The notes under the pieces were generated by a model. That model was not told the origin of the DNA. It worked only from the letters and a program-made list of their open reading frames with translations, and searched no databases. Shown here piece after piece: positions 8,379-16,908 of a stretch of 64,000 nt of DNA. The stretch is from the NCBI GenBank assembly GCA_039917855.1, contig JBDSIR010000098.1, forward strand, positions 18,492-82,491. Direction: 5' to 3'. This DNA is from CAMLHU01 sp039917855 (GTDB lineage Bacteria > Gemmatimonadota > Gemmatimonadetes > Gemmatimonadales > GWC2-71-9). The position numbers and the translations under genes were made by a program. Position 1 is the stretch's first letter, and every line of letters begins with the position of its first letter.

Positions 8379-9728
8379 TCAGTGCGATGGAGCGGTGGCG
8401 GTGATGCCGAGAGACGGAAGTATGCGTTCGAGCGCGGGCCCGCGGGAGGCCTTGAGCACCACGAGTTCGTCGCCCTGGAGCCGGGCGGCGAGGAGCGGAC
8501 CCAGCGCCACGGCGTCGGGCGCGGTCAGGAGCCGGTCGCCGAGTACAGCGCGGTGGGGTTCGAGCGCCGGGACGAACTCCCCCACCGCCGCGAGCAGCTC
8601 GGGCGCCAGGGCCACGAGGGCGTCCGCCACTTCGCGGTGATAGCGGGCGCTGTCGGCACCAAGTTCGCGCATCGTGCCCGCCACGAACACCAGCCGCCGC
8701 CCGCCGCGCATCGCCCGCGCCACGTCCATCACGGCGAGAAAGCTCGCCGGATTGGCGTTGTATGCGTCATTGAGGACGGTGAGCCCGCCGTGCTGGATCA
8801 ATTCACCCCGGCCTCCGGGCAGGACGAGGCTGCCGAGCGCCGACGCCATCGCTGCGGGGTCGCAGAAGAGCTCACGCCCTACGGCCCAGGCGAGCATCGC
8901 GTTGCCCACCTGATGGCGGCCCCGGATCGGGAGGTGCACCCGGTGCCCGTCGATCTCGAAGGTCGGTTCCCCCGCGGTGTTCATGCTCACCCGGTCCGGG
9001 ACCCGGTCGGCCCCCTCGAGGCCCGCGCTGATCACCCGCTCCGCCACCCGCCGCGCACCTTCGGCGAGGCGGGGTGGATCGGTCCCCACGACGGCGAGCT
9101 TCACCTCCCGCGCCAGGGTGAGCTTCTCGAACATCACGCCCTCCACCGAGCGGAATCCATCCAGATGGCTCGGCTGGACATTGGTGATGACCACGAGGGT
9201 CGGCTCGATGATGTCCCGTGCGCGGGCCAGCTCACCGGCCTCGCTCGCTCCCGCTTCGACCACCAGCGCCTCGGTCCCCGGCGGGGCGGCCAGGATCGTC
9301 TGCGGGATCCCGACGAGATTGTTGAGGTTGAGCTTGGTCGCGTGCACCCGCCACCGGGTCCGGAGCACCGCGGCGAGCATCTCCTTGGTGCTGGTCTTCC
9401 CATTGCTCCCCGTGATGGCGATGACGGGCCCCGGGAACTCGCGCCGTCGTTCCCGCCCCAGGCGCCCGTAGGCGGCCAGCGTGTCCCCGACTTCGATGTG
9501 GGTCAGCCCAGGGGTCACCGGCGTCCCTCGCCGGACCACCGCCGCGAGGGCGCCTTTGTCCCGCGCCGCTGCGAGGTGCGCGTGCCCGTCGAACTGCTCG
9601 CCGGTCAGCGCCACGAAGAGGGCGCCGGGCGCGAGCGTCCGCGTGTCGGTCGAGATCTCGCGGAAGCCCACCCCCGAGACCGGGACGCCGAGCGCCCGCG
9701 CGACGAACTCCGCGTTCCAGCGGCTCAT
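8379..9728 (-). CDS. murF: UDP-MurNAc-tripeptide--D-Ala-D-Ala ligase MurF
   Basis: Adds the terminal D-Ala-D-Ala to the muropeptide. The ATP loop GSNGKTSTKEML is the MurF variant, followed by the central-domain motif TNVQPSHLDGF and the later LNDAYNANPAS. At 449 aa it is a normal MurF. Its ATG overlaps the murE stop by four bases, and mraY follows after 6 bases, so the three genes form one translational unit. No D-Ala-D-Ala ligase (ddl) is present in the window. Confidence 0.96.
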   Translation of the reverse strand: MSRWNAEFVARALGVPVSGVGFREISTDTRTLAPGALFVALTGEQFDGHAHLAAARDKGALAAVVRRGTPVTPGLTHIEVGDTLAAYGRLGRERRREFPGPVIAITGSNGKTSTKEMLAAVLRTRWRVHATKLNLNNLVGIPQTILAAPPGTEALVVEAGASEAGELARARDIIEPTLVVITNVQPSHLDGFRSVEGVMFEKLTLAREVKLAVVGTDPPRLAEGARRVAERVISAGLEGADRVPDRVSMNTAGEPTFEIDGHRVHLPIRGRHQVGNAMLAWAVGRELFCDPAAMASALGSLVLPGGRGELIQHGGLTVLNDAYNANPASFLAVMDVARAMRGGRRLVFVAGTMRELGADSARYHREVADALVALAPELLAAVGEFVPALEPHRAVLGDRLLTAPDAVALGPLLAARLQGDELVVLKASRGPALERILPSLGITATAPSH

Positions 9729-11197
9729 CGGCGTCCCACCGCGGCCTCGACGATCGTCGGCTCGTCGAACGGGACCTTCTCCTTGCCGAGGATCTGGTAG
9801 GTCTCGTGCCCCTTGCCGGCCAGGAGGAGCGTGTCGCCCGGCTGCATCAGCGCCACCGCGGCGTGGATCGCCTCCTCGCGGTCGAGGATACGCAGCACCT
9901 TGCCCGCCCCGCTCCCCGGGATCCCGGCGACGATGTCGTCGATGATGCGTTCAGGATCCTCGGTGCGCGGGTTGTCGGTGGTGAGGATGACCAGGTCCGC
10001 CATCTCGGCCGCGATCCGGCCCATCTCCGGTCGCTTGCCGCGGTCGCGGTCGCCCCCGCAACCGAAGATCACGATCAACCGCCCCGCCGTGAGCGGGCGG
10101 AGCGTCGCCAGCACCCGCTCGTAGGCGTCGGGCGTGTGCATGTAGTCACGGAGTACCACGAACGGACTCCTGACCAGCACGTCCATCCGTCCCGGCACCT
10201 GCGGCGCGCTCGCGAGCCGCGCCACGACCTCGTCGAGCGGGCGGCCGAGGGCCAGGGCGGCACCGGCGGCGCCGAGGACATTGCTCAGGTTGAAGTCGCC
10301 GATGAGGGGGATCCGCACGTCGGCGTTACCCCAGCGCGACCGGAGGCGGAAGCTCGTGCCACCGGCCTCGGTCACCACGCCCTCGGCCCGGAGGTCGGCG
10401 TCGGGGCGGAGACCGAAGGTGACCCGGCGCGCCGGCGGGAGGACCGGGAGCGCATCCCACGCCGGGTCGTCGGCGTTGGTGATGGCACTCCCGTCGGTGC
10501 CGAGCAGCCCGATGAGCTTCGCCTTGGCGGCGAAGTAGTGCTCCATCGTGCGATGGTAGTCGAGGTGCTCGCGGGTCAGGTTGGTGAAGATCCCCGCCCC
10601 GAAGGCGAGCCCGTCGAGCCGCCCCTGGTCGAGCGCGTGCGAGCTCGTCTCCATGGCCACGGTGCGCACTCCCCGGTCACGAAGGGCCGCGAAGGTGGCC
10701 TGCAGGTCGATCGGTCCGGGTGTGGTCAGCGATCCGGCGGTCGACGGCACCACCTCGCCTTTTCCGTCGAAGGCCCCGATGGTGCCGATGACGCCGGCGG
10801 TGCCGTCGGCGTTGAACAGGTGGCGGACGATGTTGGCGGTGGTGGTCTTCCCATTGGTGCCGGTCACCGCCACGAGCGTGAGCGACCGGGCCGGGTCGCC
10901 GTACCACGCCCGCGCCACCGCGATCGCCGCCAGGCGGCCGTCCCGCACCACTACTTCGGGAACACCGAGCCCGAGCGGCCGCTCCACCACGACGGCCACG
11001 GCCCCCGCCTCCACGGCCGATCGCGCGTGTTCGTGGCCGTCGGTCTGGGTCCCTCGGATGGCGAGGTAGAGAGCACCGGGCTTCGCTTTGCGGCTGTCGT
11101 CGGTGAGCGCGGCAAGGGCGGGCTCGCTCGTCGGCGCCTGCAGGAGGAGGTCTGCGCGGCGGATCGCCTCGACGAGCGTGCGGAGCGGGATGTTCAT
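9725..11197 (-). CDS. murE: UDP-MurNAc-dipeptide--diamino acid ligase MurE, probably meso-DAP type
   Basis: Adds the third peptide residue. The ATP loop GTNGKTTTANIV and the motif TDNPRTEDP are visible; the DNPR tetrapeptide is the family determinant for meso-diaminopimelate rather than lysine, so DAP-type peptidoglycan is inferred. The frame is open further upstream, but ATG at 11197 (MNIPLRTLVEAI) overlaps the ftsI stop and gives 490 aa, the expected size. murF follows with a four-base overlap. Confidence 0.96.
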   Translation of the reverse strand: MNIPLRTLVEAIRRADLLLQAPTSEPALAALTDDSRKAKPGALYLAIRGTQTDGHEHARSAVEAGAVAVVVERPLGLGVPEVVVRDGRLAAIAVARAWYGDPARSLTLVAVTGTNGKTTTANIVRHLFNADGTAGVIGTIGAFDGKGEVVPSTAGSLTTPGPIDLQATFAALRDRGVRTVAMETSSHALDQGRLDGLAFGAGIFTNLTREHLDYHRTMEHYFAAKAKLIGLLGTDGSAITNADDPAWDALPVLPPARRVTFGLRPDADLRAEGVVTEAGGTSFRLRSRWGNADVRIPLIGDFNLSNVLGAAGAALALGRPLDEVVARLASAPQVPGRMDVLVRSPFVVLRDYMHTPDAYERVLATLRPLTAGRLIVIFGCGGDRDRGKRPEMGRIAAEMADLVILTTDNPRTEDPERIIDDIVAGIPGSGAGKVLRILDREEAIHAAVALMQPGDTLLLAGKGHETYQILGKEKVPFDEPTIVEAAVGRR

Positions 11198-13158
11198 TCG
11201 GCCCAGATCGTGACGATCGAACCAGGCTCGACGGCCGTCCCGGCCGTCGGCTCGCTCCGCACGACCCGCCCCAGGCCGCGCAGGTCGACGTGCAGCCCGC
11301 GGCGATGCAGCGCGAGCGCGGCCGACCGCGCGCCCTGCCCCGTCACCGAGGGGACGGCCACCGGTGCGTGTCTGGTCGTGTCGCTCACGGGGGGCCACGC
11401 GACCACGACCGCCTGGCGCGGGACCACGTCGGCCGGCGCCTGCCGATCGGGCGCTGGTGCGCGGGTCCCGGTACCTCCAGTGAGTCGGGCACGATCGATC
11501 GCCACCCGGCGACTCGCCAAGGCCTGCTCGAGCATCCGTCGGACCACCGGGGCCGCGGTGGTGCCTCCGTAGCCGCTCCCCTTCCGGGGACTATCGAGCT
11601 TCACGACCACCACGAGCTGGGGATCATCGGCCGGGAACATCGCCGCGAAGCTCGCGGTCAACTCGCCGGGAACGTAGGTACCGTCGCGGAATCGACGTGC
11701 CGTGCCGGTCTTCCCCAGGAGCGGATAGTTGGCCAGCTGTCCCATCTCCCCGGTGCCCCCCTCGGCCACCACGCCGCGGAGGAATTCCCGGAGCCGGGCC
11801 GCCACCTCGGAGCTCACCGCCCGACGTACCGGCTCCGGGCGATGGCGATAGACCACCGCGCCATCATTCGAGCGGATCTCGCGCACCAGGGCCGGCGTGA
11901 GAAGGATCCCGTCGGCGGCGATCGCGGCGTACGCGGCGGCGAGCTGCAGCGGCGTCACCCCGAACTCGTACCCGATCGCGAGCGACGGCCGTGTCAGCAT
12001 GGTCCAGCGCTCCGGGCGCGCCAGGATCCCGCGGCTCTCGGCCGGATATTCGACACCGGTGGGACTCCCGAAGCCGAACGCCCGGAGCTGTTCATACTGT
12101 TCGGCCGGCTGCAGGCGCTGGGAGAACTTCGCCATCGCGATGTTGCTCGACACCGCCACCGCCCGCGCCAGCGTCACCCGCCCCGGTTCCGGGTGCACGT
12201 CGGTGATCTCGCGGGTGTTGCCGCGGGTGTCGATCGGCATCTTCCAATAGCCGTTCTCCCCGCTCACCGCATCGTTGTCGTCCACCCGGCCGAGCGCCAC
12301 CAGGGCCGCCGCCGTGAACAGCTTCGCCGTCGAGCCCGGTTCGAAGGGATCGGTGATGCTCGACGGACGGGTCGAACTCCCCCCCAGCTGGCGCGAAGCG
12401 AGCGCGAGGATCTCTCCCGAACGGGGATCGAGGAAGACGATATCACCGCCATCGGCATCGAGCGCCTCGAGCGCATCGCCCAACCCCTGCTCCGCGATGT
12501 CCTGGAGTTCGGCGTCGAGCGTGAGGTAGACGTCCCCGCCCGCGATCGGCGACCGGAGCCGGCGCGACGGTGAGTCATATCTCCTCCCAGCGCGGTCCTT
12601 CTGCACCGTCGCCTCTCCCGGCACTCCGCGCAGCAGCGAATCGAGCACCAGCTCGAGCCCCGATCCGCCGACGGAGCTGTCCGGGTCGAAGACGCCGATG
12701 ATCGGCCGCGCCAGCCCCTGCGCCGGGTAGAAACGGGCGTATTCCCCTTCCAGGTGCACACCTTTCACCCGACGGAGCGGCTCCACTTGGGCGGCCGTGA
12801 AGGGGCCGTGGTAGTAGAGCCAAGCTTTCCCCGACCGGGTGTCGCGCCGGAGCCGATCGGGAGGGATCGCGAGCGCGCGCGCCACCGCACGCACCGCCGC
12901 CTGGGCGTCGATGAATTCGTTGGGTGCCAGCCCGACGTGGTAGTACTCCTGGGAGATCGCCAGCGGCACGCCGTTGCGGTCGAGGATGGCCCCGCGGCGC
13001 GCCGGCAGGACCTCGCGCACGGTGCGGGCATTCGCCGCCTGAGCCGAGAACTCGCGCCCGCGCACCAATTGCAGCCGGCCCGCCTGCACCACCGCCGCCA
13101 CGAGCGCGAGCCCGAGGCCGACCTGCACGACGGTAAGGCGGGTCTCGAACTTGGCCAT
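11194..13158 (-). CDS. ftsI: Septal penicillin-binding protein (FtsI/PBP3) with one C-terminal PASTA domain
   Basis: Class B transpeptidase that crosslinks septal peptidoglycan with FtsW. It has one N-terminal membrane helix (about residues 9-26), a dimerisation/pedestal domain, then the transpeptidase motifs in order: STAK (FEPGSTAKLF), SSN (SSNIAMAKF) and KTG (LLGKTGTARRF). At 654 aa it is longer than E. coli FtsI because a ~60-residue PASTA domain (VAVPSVTGQGARSAALAL onward) ends the protein. The PASTA part contains a short GGCCGTC repeat at nucleotide level (about 11230-11251, residues TAGTAVE). It starts 2 bases after ftsL. Confidence 0.95.
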   Translation of the reverse strand: MAKFETRLTVVQVGLGLALVAAVVQAGRLQLVRGREFSAQAANARTVREVLPARRGAILDRNGVPLAISQEYYHVGLAPNEFIDAQAAVRAVARALAIPPDRLRRDTRSGKAWLYYHGPFTAAQVEPLRRVKGVHLEGEYARFYPAQGLARPIIGVFDPDSSVGGSGLELVLDSLLRGVPGEATVQKDRAGRRYDSPSRRLRSPIAGGDVYLTLDAELQDIAEQGLGDALEALDADGGDIVFLDPRSGEILALASRQLGGSSTRPSSITDPFEPGSTAKLFTAAALVALGRVDDNDAVSGENGYWKMPIDTRGNTREITDVHPEPGRVTLARAVAVSSNIAMAKFSQRLQPAEQYEQLRAFGFGSPTGVEYPAESRGILARPERWTMLTRPSLAIGYEFGVTPLQLAAAYAAIAADGILLTPALVREIRSNDGAVVYRHRPEPVRRAVSSEVAARLREFLRGVVAEGGTGEMGQLANYPLLGKTGTARRFRDGTYVPGELTASFAAMFPADDPQLVVVVKLDSPRKGSGYGGTTAAPVVRRMLEQALASRRVAIDRARLTGGTGTRAPAPDRQAPADVVPRQAVVVAWPPVSDTTRHAPVAVPSVTGQGARSAALALHRRGLHVDLRGLGRVVRSEPTAGTAVEPGSIVTIWAE

Positions 13159-13160
13159 CG

Positions 13161-13598
13161 TTACGGGCGCCGGGTGGGGGATCGGCTCGGCGCGGGGCGC
13201 ACCGGCGCCTTGCGGACCGGGGGACGCGCGACTACGCGCGGCTTTGCGGGCGCCGGCTTGACCGTGTCTCCCCGGGCCGCCGGGGCGCCGGCCGCCTCGG
13301 CGGGAAGCCCGCCCTGCGCGTCGGCGGGCATCACCAGGACGGTGATCTCCCCGGCCGCCGGTTCGTGCAGTCCGAGGTCGGCCGTAGCGCGCGGCACGAG
13401 AACTTGGCGGCTCGACGCCTGCCGGATCCGCCGCTCGAGTTCACCCCGGCGAGCCTCGAGCGCCGAATGCTCGTCGCGTGCCGCACGCAGCGCCTGGGCG
13501 GTGGCGAAGCCGCTGGTCTGCCGCGCCGCCACGCTCCCAAGCGTGCCGAGCGCGACGACCAGCCAGAGCATCACCCAGTGGCGACCCTTCAGCGTCAT
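13161..13598 (-). CDS. ftsL: FtsL-like division protein with Pro/Arg-rich tail
   Basis: A 145-aa bitopic protein between rsmH and ftsI, the conserved ftsL position. ATG at 13598 overlaps the rsmH stop and gives a basic start, one membrane helix (about 8-26) and a predicted coiled coil (LRAARDEHSALEARRGELERRI, written in part). The C-terminal ~45 residues are rich in Pro, Ala, Val and Arg and look unstructured; a typical FtsL ends after the coil. FtsL is weakly conserved in sequence, so the assignment rests on topology and position. Confidence 0.8.
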   Translation of the reverse strand: MTLKGRHWVMLWLVVALGTLGSVAARQTSGFATAQALRAARDEHSALEARRGELERRIRQASSRQVLVPRATADLGLHEPAAGEITVLVMPADAQGGLPAEAAGAPAARGDTVKPAPAKPRVVARPPVRKAPVRPAPSRSPTRRP

Positions 13599-14500
13599 TC
13601 GGCCTTGCGGAAGATGCGGAGCTTGGCGCTCCGCGCCCGGGGGTTGGCCGCCACCTCGGCGGCATCGGGGATGATCGGCTTGCGGGGAATGAGGGTTCCG
13701 AGTGGTCTGCCACGGCAGGTACAGATGGGCTGTTCCGGAGGGCAGATGCACGACCGGGCCCACTCCTGGAACAGCTGTTTCGCCACGCGGTCCTCCCCCG
13801 AATGATAACCGATCACGGCAAGGCGGCCTCCCGGCCGGAGGGCATCGAAGAACGCCGGAAGGGCCCGCTCGAGCCCTTCGAGTTCGTCGTTCACCGCGAT
13901 GCGGAGCGCCTGAAAGAGCCGGGCGAAGTCGCCGGGCCCGCTCCGGGGGCCGAGGACCGAGCGGATGGCGTTGACGAAGTCGTCGCTCACCACGAAGGGA
14001 GCATTCCCCCGTCGGCGCACGATGGCGCGGCCCAAGGGGCGCGCCTTCCGCTCGTCGCCCCAGTAGTGGAATATGTCGGCGAGGGTCTCCTCATCCGCTT
14101 CATTCAGGAGGTCGGCCCCCGAGGGCCCGGCCCGGCCCATGCGCATGTCCAGCGCGGCGCCGGGGCGAAAGGTGAAGCCGCGGGTATCGTCGTCGAGCTG
14201 CCGGGACGACACGCCGAGATCGAGCAGGATGAAGTCGGGGGCGAACGACTGCACCGCGAGGAGGGCATCCTCGGAGGCGTACGGGGCCTCGAGGGTCCGG
14301 AGGCGGGCGCCCAGACGCGCCCCGGCGATGGCGAGCGCCTCCGGGTCCCGATCGATGCCGAGGACCTCGGCACCGAGGTCAAGGAACATCTCGGCGTGCC
14401 CGCCGTGACCGAGAGTGGCGTCCACCACGCGCCGCGCGTCCCGGGCCGCATCGCGGATCGGGCCGAGGAGGACGGGGACGTGAGAGGGCGCGGGGATCAT
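13595..14500 (-). CDS. rsmH: 16S rRNA m4C1402 methyltransferase RsmH (MraW)
   Basis: SAM-dependent N4-methylation of C1402 in 16S rRNA; the usual first or second gene of dcw clusters. The SAM motif VDATLGHGGHAEMFL lies near residue 25 and the C-terminal cysteine signature CICPPEQPICTC near 255. ATG at 14500 (MIPAPSHVPVLL) gives 301 aa, matching the family; an upstream extension to 14554 overlaps nothing useful. tRNA-Asp lies 66 bases upstream in the same direction where mraZ would often be found. Confidence 0.96.
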   Translation of the reverse strand: MIPAPSHVPVLLGPIRDAARDARRVVDATLGHGGHAEMFLDLGAEVLGIDRDPEALAIAGARLGARLRTLEAPYASEDALLAVQSFAPDFILLDLGVSSRQLDDDTRGFTFRPGAALDMRMGRAGPSGADLLNEADEETLADIFHYWGDERKARPLGRAIVRRRGNAPFVVSDDFVNAIRSVLGPRSGPGDFARLFQALRIAVNDELEGLERALPAFFDALRPGGRLAVIGYHSGEDRVAKQLFQEWARSCICPPEQPICTCRGRPLGTLIPRKPIIPDAAEVAANPRARSAKLRIFRKAE

Positions 14501-14566
14501 CGTGGTTCCGGGAACGGAGACACCCCGGCGGCCGAGGCCGACGGGGTGTCCCAATTGCGCAGCGAG

Positions 14567-14641
14567 CGGGGCTGACGGGGCTCGAACCCGCGACCTCCGC
14601 AGTGACAGTGCGGCACTCTAACCAAGCTGAGCTACAGCCCC
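14567..14641 (-). tRNA. tRNA-Asp (anticodon GTC)
   Basis: The minus strand folds into a full cloverleaf: acceptor GGGGCTG paired with CAGCCCC, D arm with TAGCTCAG, anticodon stem CCGCA/TGCGG around loop CTGTCAC (anticodon GTC), and T arm GCGGG-TTCGAGC-CCCGT. The discriminator is G, as expected for Asp. CCA is not encoded. Confidence 0.96.
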
Positions 14642-14705
14642 TTGCACAGGCCGGCGAAGATACATGCACCGGCGTCGATTTGGAAGTCCGGGGAGGGCCC
14701 AGAAT

Positions 14706-14811
14706 CCGTCGTTGGTCATTGGTCGTTGGCTGCTCCGGCCCAGGTCCATCCGCTTCCGAGAACGACCAGCGGCCAGCGACCAACGACCAACGACCAACGA
14801 CCAACGACCGC
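14706..14811. terminator. Inverted tandem-repeat hairpin after the exported TPR gene
   Basis: A left arm of GTCGTTG-type units (about 14708-14732) faces a right arm of five CAACGAC-type units (about 14774-14809), able to fold into a long hairpin just downstream (minus strand) of the gene ending at 14813 and upstream of tRNA-Asp. No T-run follows, so a terminator role is inferred. It may equally be a dispersed repeat. Confidence 0.5.
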
Positions 14812-14812
14812 C

Positions 14813-16555
14813 TTACCGGCAGTAAGCGCGGATCATGGTCTGCGTCCGCTGCTTGTAGGTGGCGATGGCAACCAGCTGCGGGTCGGCCGCGGTCGGGTTG
14901 ATCGCCCGACCGACGGTGAAGCCATTCCTCGCCTCATCGAGCATCCCGTCCATGCGCCGCGCGATGTCGCAGGACTTCCCCGCTTCGGCCACGGAGTCGT
15001 ACTTCGAGGTGGTCTGCAGTCCCGCGTAGCCCATCAGGAAATTCGCGATCGGGGCGATGCGCTGGTCGGTCCCCGCCGCCGGAATAGCGACGTGGAGCAG
15101 CGTGTAGGCCGCCTCGGGGTCGGTCGGCGCGGTGGAGAGCAGGGTGCGCGCCGTGTTGGTGAAGTTGACCGCGATGGCGAGCTTCTGCTGGTCATCGCCC
15201 TTGGCCCCGACGAGGGCGCCGTAGCGCGCCGCATCGGCCCAACGCCTGCCGGCGAGGAGGATCTCGATGGCCGAGAGGGCCGGCGTGACGTCCGTCGAGT
15301 CGAGCGCGAGGACGCGATCGGTGGTCGAGAGCACGCTGTCGGTCATCAGGTTGACCGAGTACGCCTGCAGCAGCTGACCCACCAGGTTCTTGTTGGCGGG
15401 GAATCGCTCGGCCCCGGTCTTGGCCCACTTCAGGAACACCGGGCGCAGGTGCACGCTGTCCTTGCCCACCGCGCTGTCCGCGAAGACCGCGCCGGCGGTC
15501 ACGGCCAACCGGAACAGGAAGTTCGAGTCCGCCCGGGTGCTGTCGATCGCGACGATCTGCTCCAGCGACGACACCGAGCACGTGTACTTCTGCTGGAAGA
15601 TGCAGGCGCTCGAGCGAAGATCCCACATCGCGGTGTCGAGCGAGTCGAGTGCGATGCCGCGATCGGCCACCTGTTCGGCGGCATCGGGCCGCCCGAGGCT
15701 CCGGAAGACGCGCGAAGCCCGTTCGATGAGGGCGCGGTTGGTCGGGGCCGCCTCGATCATCTGCTGGTACTTGAGCACGATGTTCGCCGTGTCGCTCCTG
15801 GCGGTGTGCCAGTCGGCCAGCTCGCCCAGCGCCTTCAGCGCGAGAGAATCTCCCTTGACCGCAAGGTCGAGCTCGGGGCCGTACGCCGGGTCGGCGGCCG
15901 AGCGGGCCCTGGCCAACTGCGCCAGGCAATAATGGGCCAGACCGTTCGCCGGATGGACGCGCACGGCCTTGGTGGCCGACTCGGTCGCCTTGCGTGTGTC
16001 GGTGCCGACCTGGTCCATGCACGCCTTCGCGTCGGCCTGGGCGCGGACGGCCAGCGTGAAGGCGACGGCGATGGCGTCGCCGAACTGCTGCAGCGTCTGC
16101 CCCGCTGCCTGGCGCACCGTCAAGGTGTTGCCGGGATCCTCCGCCCCGGCGGAAAGCCGGGTCCTGGCCCGCAACCGCCCTCCCTCACGCCCGAGTTCGG
16201 TGAACAGCATCGTCCGCGCCTGCATCGCGGTGGTCAGGCGGTACGCGCTCTCGCGAGTGAGGATGGCGTCGGCCGGATAGGAGAACTCGGCCAGCGCGCG
16301 ATTCATCTGATCGCGCGGGATGACAAAATACGCCGTCCCGACCACCCGCTCGAAGCGGGCCCGGAGCGCCGCCCCGACCGCTACCGCGCTGGCCGAATCC
16401 GCCGCGCGGTCGGTATAGGGCGTGGCCACGAGAAGCCGGGGCGCCGTCGAGGCCCCGCTCGACCGGCCGCGGTTGATCGGGATCTGGGCAGCGAGAGAGC
16501 CAACGCTCACGCCGATGAGCGCGAGCATCGGGACGGTCCTGCGCAGCAGCGACAT
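14813..16555 (-). CDS. Exported TPR-like protein of unknown function
   Basis: A 580-aa protein with a cleavable signal peptide (about residues 1-22, ending SLAAQ). The first domain (about 35-170) includes MLFTELGREGGRLRARTRLS, resembling proteins that compute a per-function or curli-type score, but I cannot name it. From about residue 185 the sequence is helical and repeat-like, with TPR-type spacing of small and large residues (VHPANGLAHYCLAQLARA). Only a few cysteines are present. It sits alone between tRNA-Val and tRNA-Asp and ends in a hairpin. Periplasmic scaffold or secretion-accessory roles are possible but unsupported. Confidence 0.75.
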   Translation of the reverse strand: MSLLRRTVPMLALIGVSVGSLAAQIPINRGRSSGASTAPRLLVATPYTDRAADSASAVAVGAALRARFERVVGTAYFVIPRDQMNRALAEFSYPADAILTRESAYRLTTAMQARTMLFTELGREGGRLRARTRLSAGAEDPGNTLTVRQAAGQTLQQFGDAIAVAFTLAVRAQADAKACMDQVGTDTRKATESATKAVRVHPANGLAHYCLAQLARARSAADPAYGPELDLAVKGDSLALKALGELADWHTARSDTANIVLKYQQMIEAAPTNRALIERASRVFRSLGRPDAAEQVADRGIALDSLDTAMWDLRSSACIFQQKYTCSVSSLEQIVAIDSTRADSNFLFRLAVTAGAVFADSAVGKDSVHLRPVFLKWAKTGAERFPANKNLVGQLLQAYSVNLMTDSVLSTTDRVLALDSTDVTPALSAIEILLAGRRWADAARYGALVGAKGDDQQKLAIAVNFTNTARTLLSTAPTDPEAAYTLLHVAIPAAGTDQRIAPIANFLMGYAGLQTTSKYDSVAEAGKSCDIARRMDGMLDEARNGFTVGRAINPTAADPQLVAIATYKQRTQTMIRAYCR

Positions 16556-16626
16556 CGCTATCTACCTCCGAAGTGGTTCGGGCCCAGGGGACTCGGGCCT
16601 CGCCGCGCGTTGGGGGACGCGGGCAC

Positions 16627-16701
16627 TGGGCGAAGAGGGATTCGAACCCCCGACATCCTGCGTGTAAGGCAGGCGCTCTGGACCAGCTGAGCTATTCGCC
16701 C
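16627..16701 (-). tRNA. tRNA-Val (anticodon TAC)
   Basis: A cloverleaf on the minus strand: acceptor GGGCGAA/TTCGCCC with discriminator A, D arm TAGCTCAGCTGG, anticodon stem CCTGC/GCAGG with loop CTTACAC (anticodon TAC), and T arm with GGTTCGAATCC. CCA is not encoded. It follows the small membrane protein gene in the same direction. Confidence 0.96.
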
Positions 16702-16708
16702 GGAAGAT

Positions 16709-16897
16709 CTAGAGGGCCAGACCGACGGGCACCAGCACGCAATATCCAAGGACCAGCAGGATGGAAGCGGGAGTGGTGCTGCCGGACTGAAGAAGCAAGT
16801 ACCCTGCCACGAGGCTCAGGCCCCCCAAGGCGAGGATAACAAGGTTTTTGCGACCGAGGGGGAACCCGCCCCGGCCGGAAGTGGTGGAAGTGGCCAT
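16709..16897 (-). CDS. Small two-helix membrane protein, DUF3098-like
   Basis: A 62-aa protein with a polar, glycine-rich start, a GRKN motif before helix 1 (about 18-36) and a second helix (about 45-61) ending LLVLGYCVLVPVGLAL. The pattern (G-R-K-N, then Gy-L-L, then a C-terminal LvlGY helix) resembles DUF3098 small membrane proteins known from Bacteroidota and relatives. That match is by recall and not tested. It lies 7 bases before tRNA-Val and 11 bases after the metallopeptidase-like gene, so it is probably cotranscribed with both. The function is unknown. Confidence 0.75.
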   Translation of the reverse strand: MATSTTSGRGGFPLGRKNLVILALGGLSLVAGYLLLQSGSTTPASILLVLGYCVLVPVGLAL

Positions 16898-16908
16898 AGA
16901 ATTGAAGG

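Noticed and set aside
7239..9800. Plus-strand open frame of 853 codons opposite mraY/murF
   Set aside because: Low-complexity charged sequence, antisense to two certain genes.
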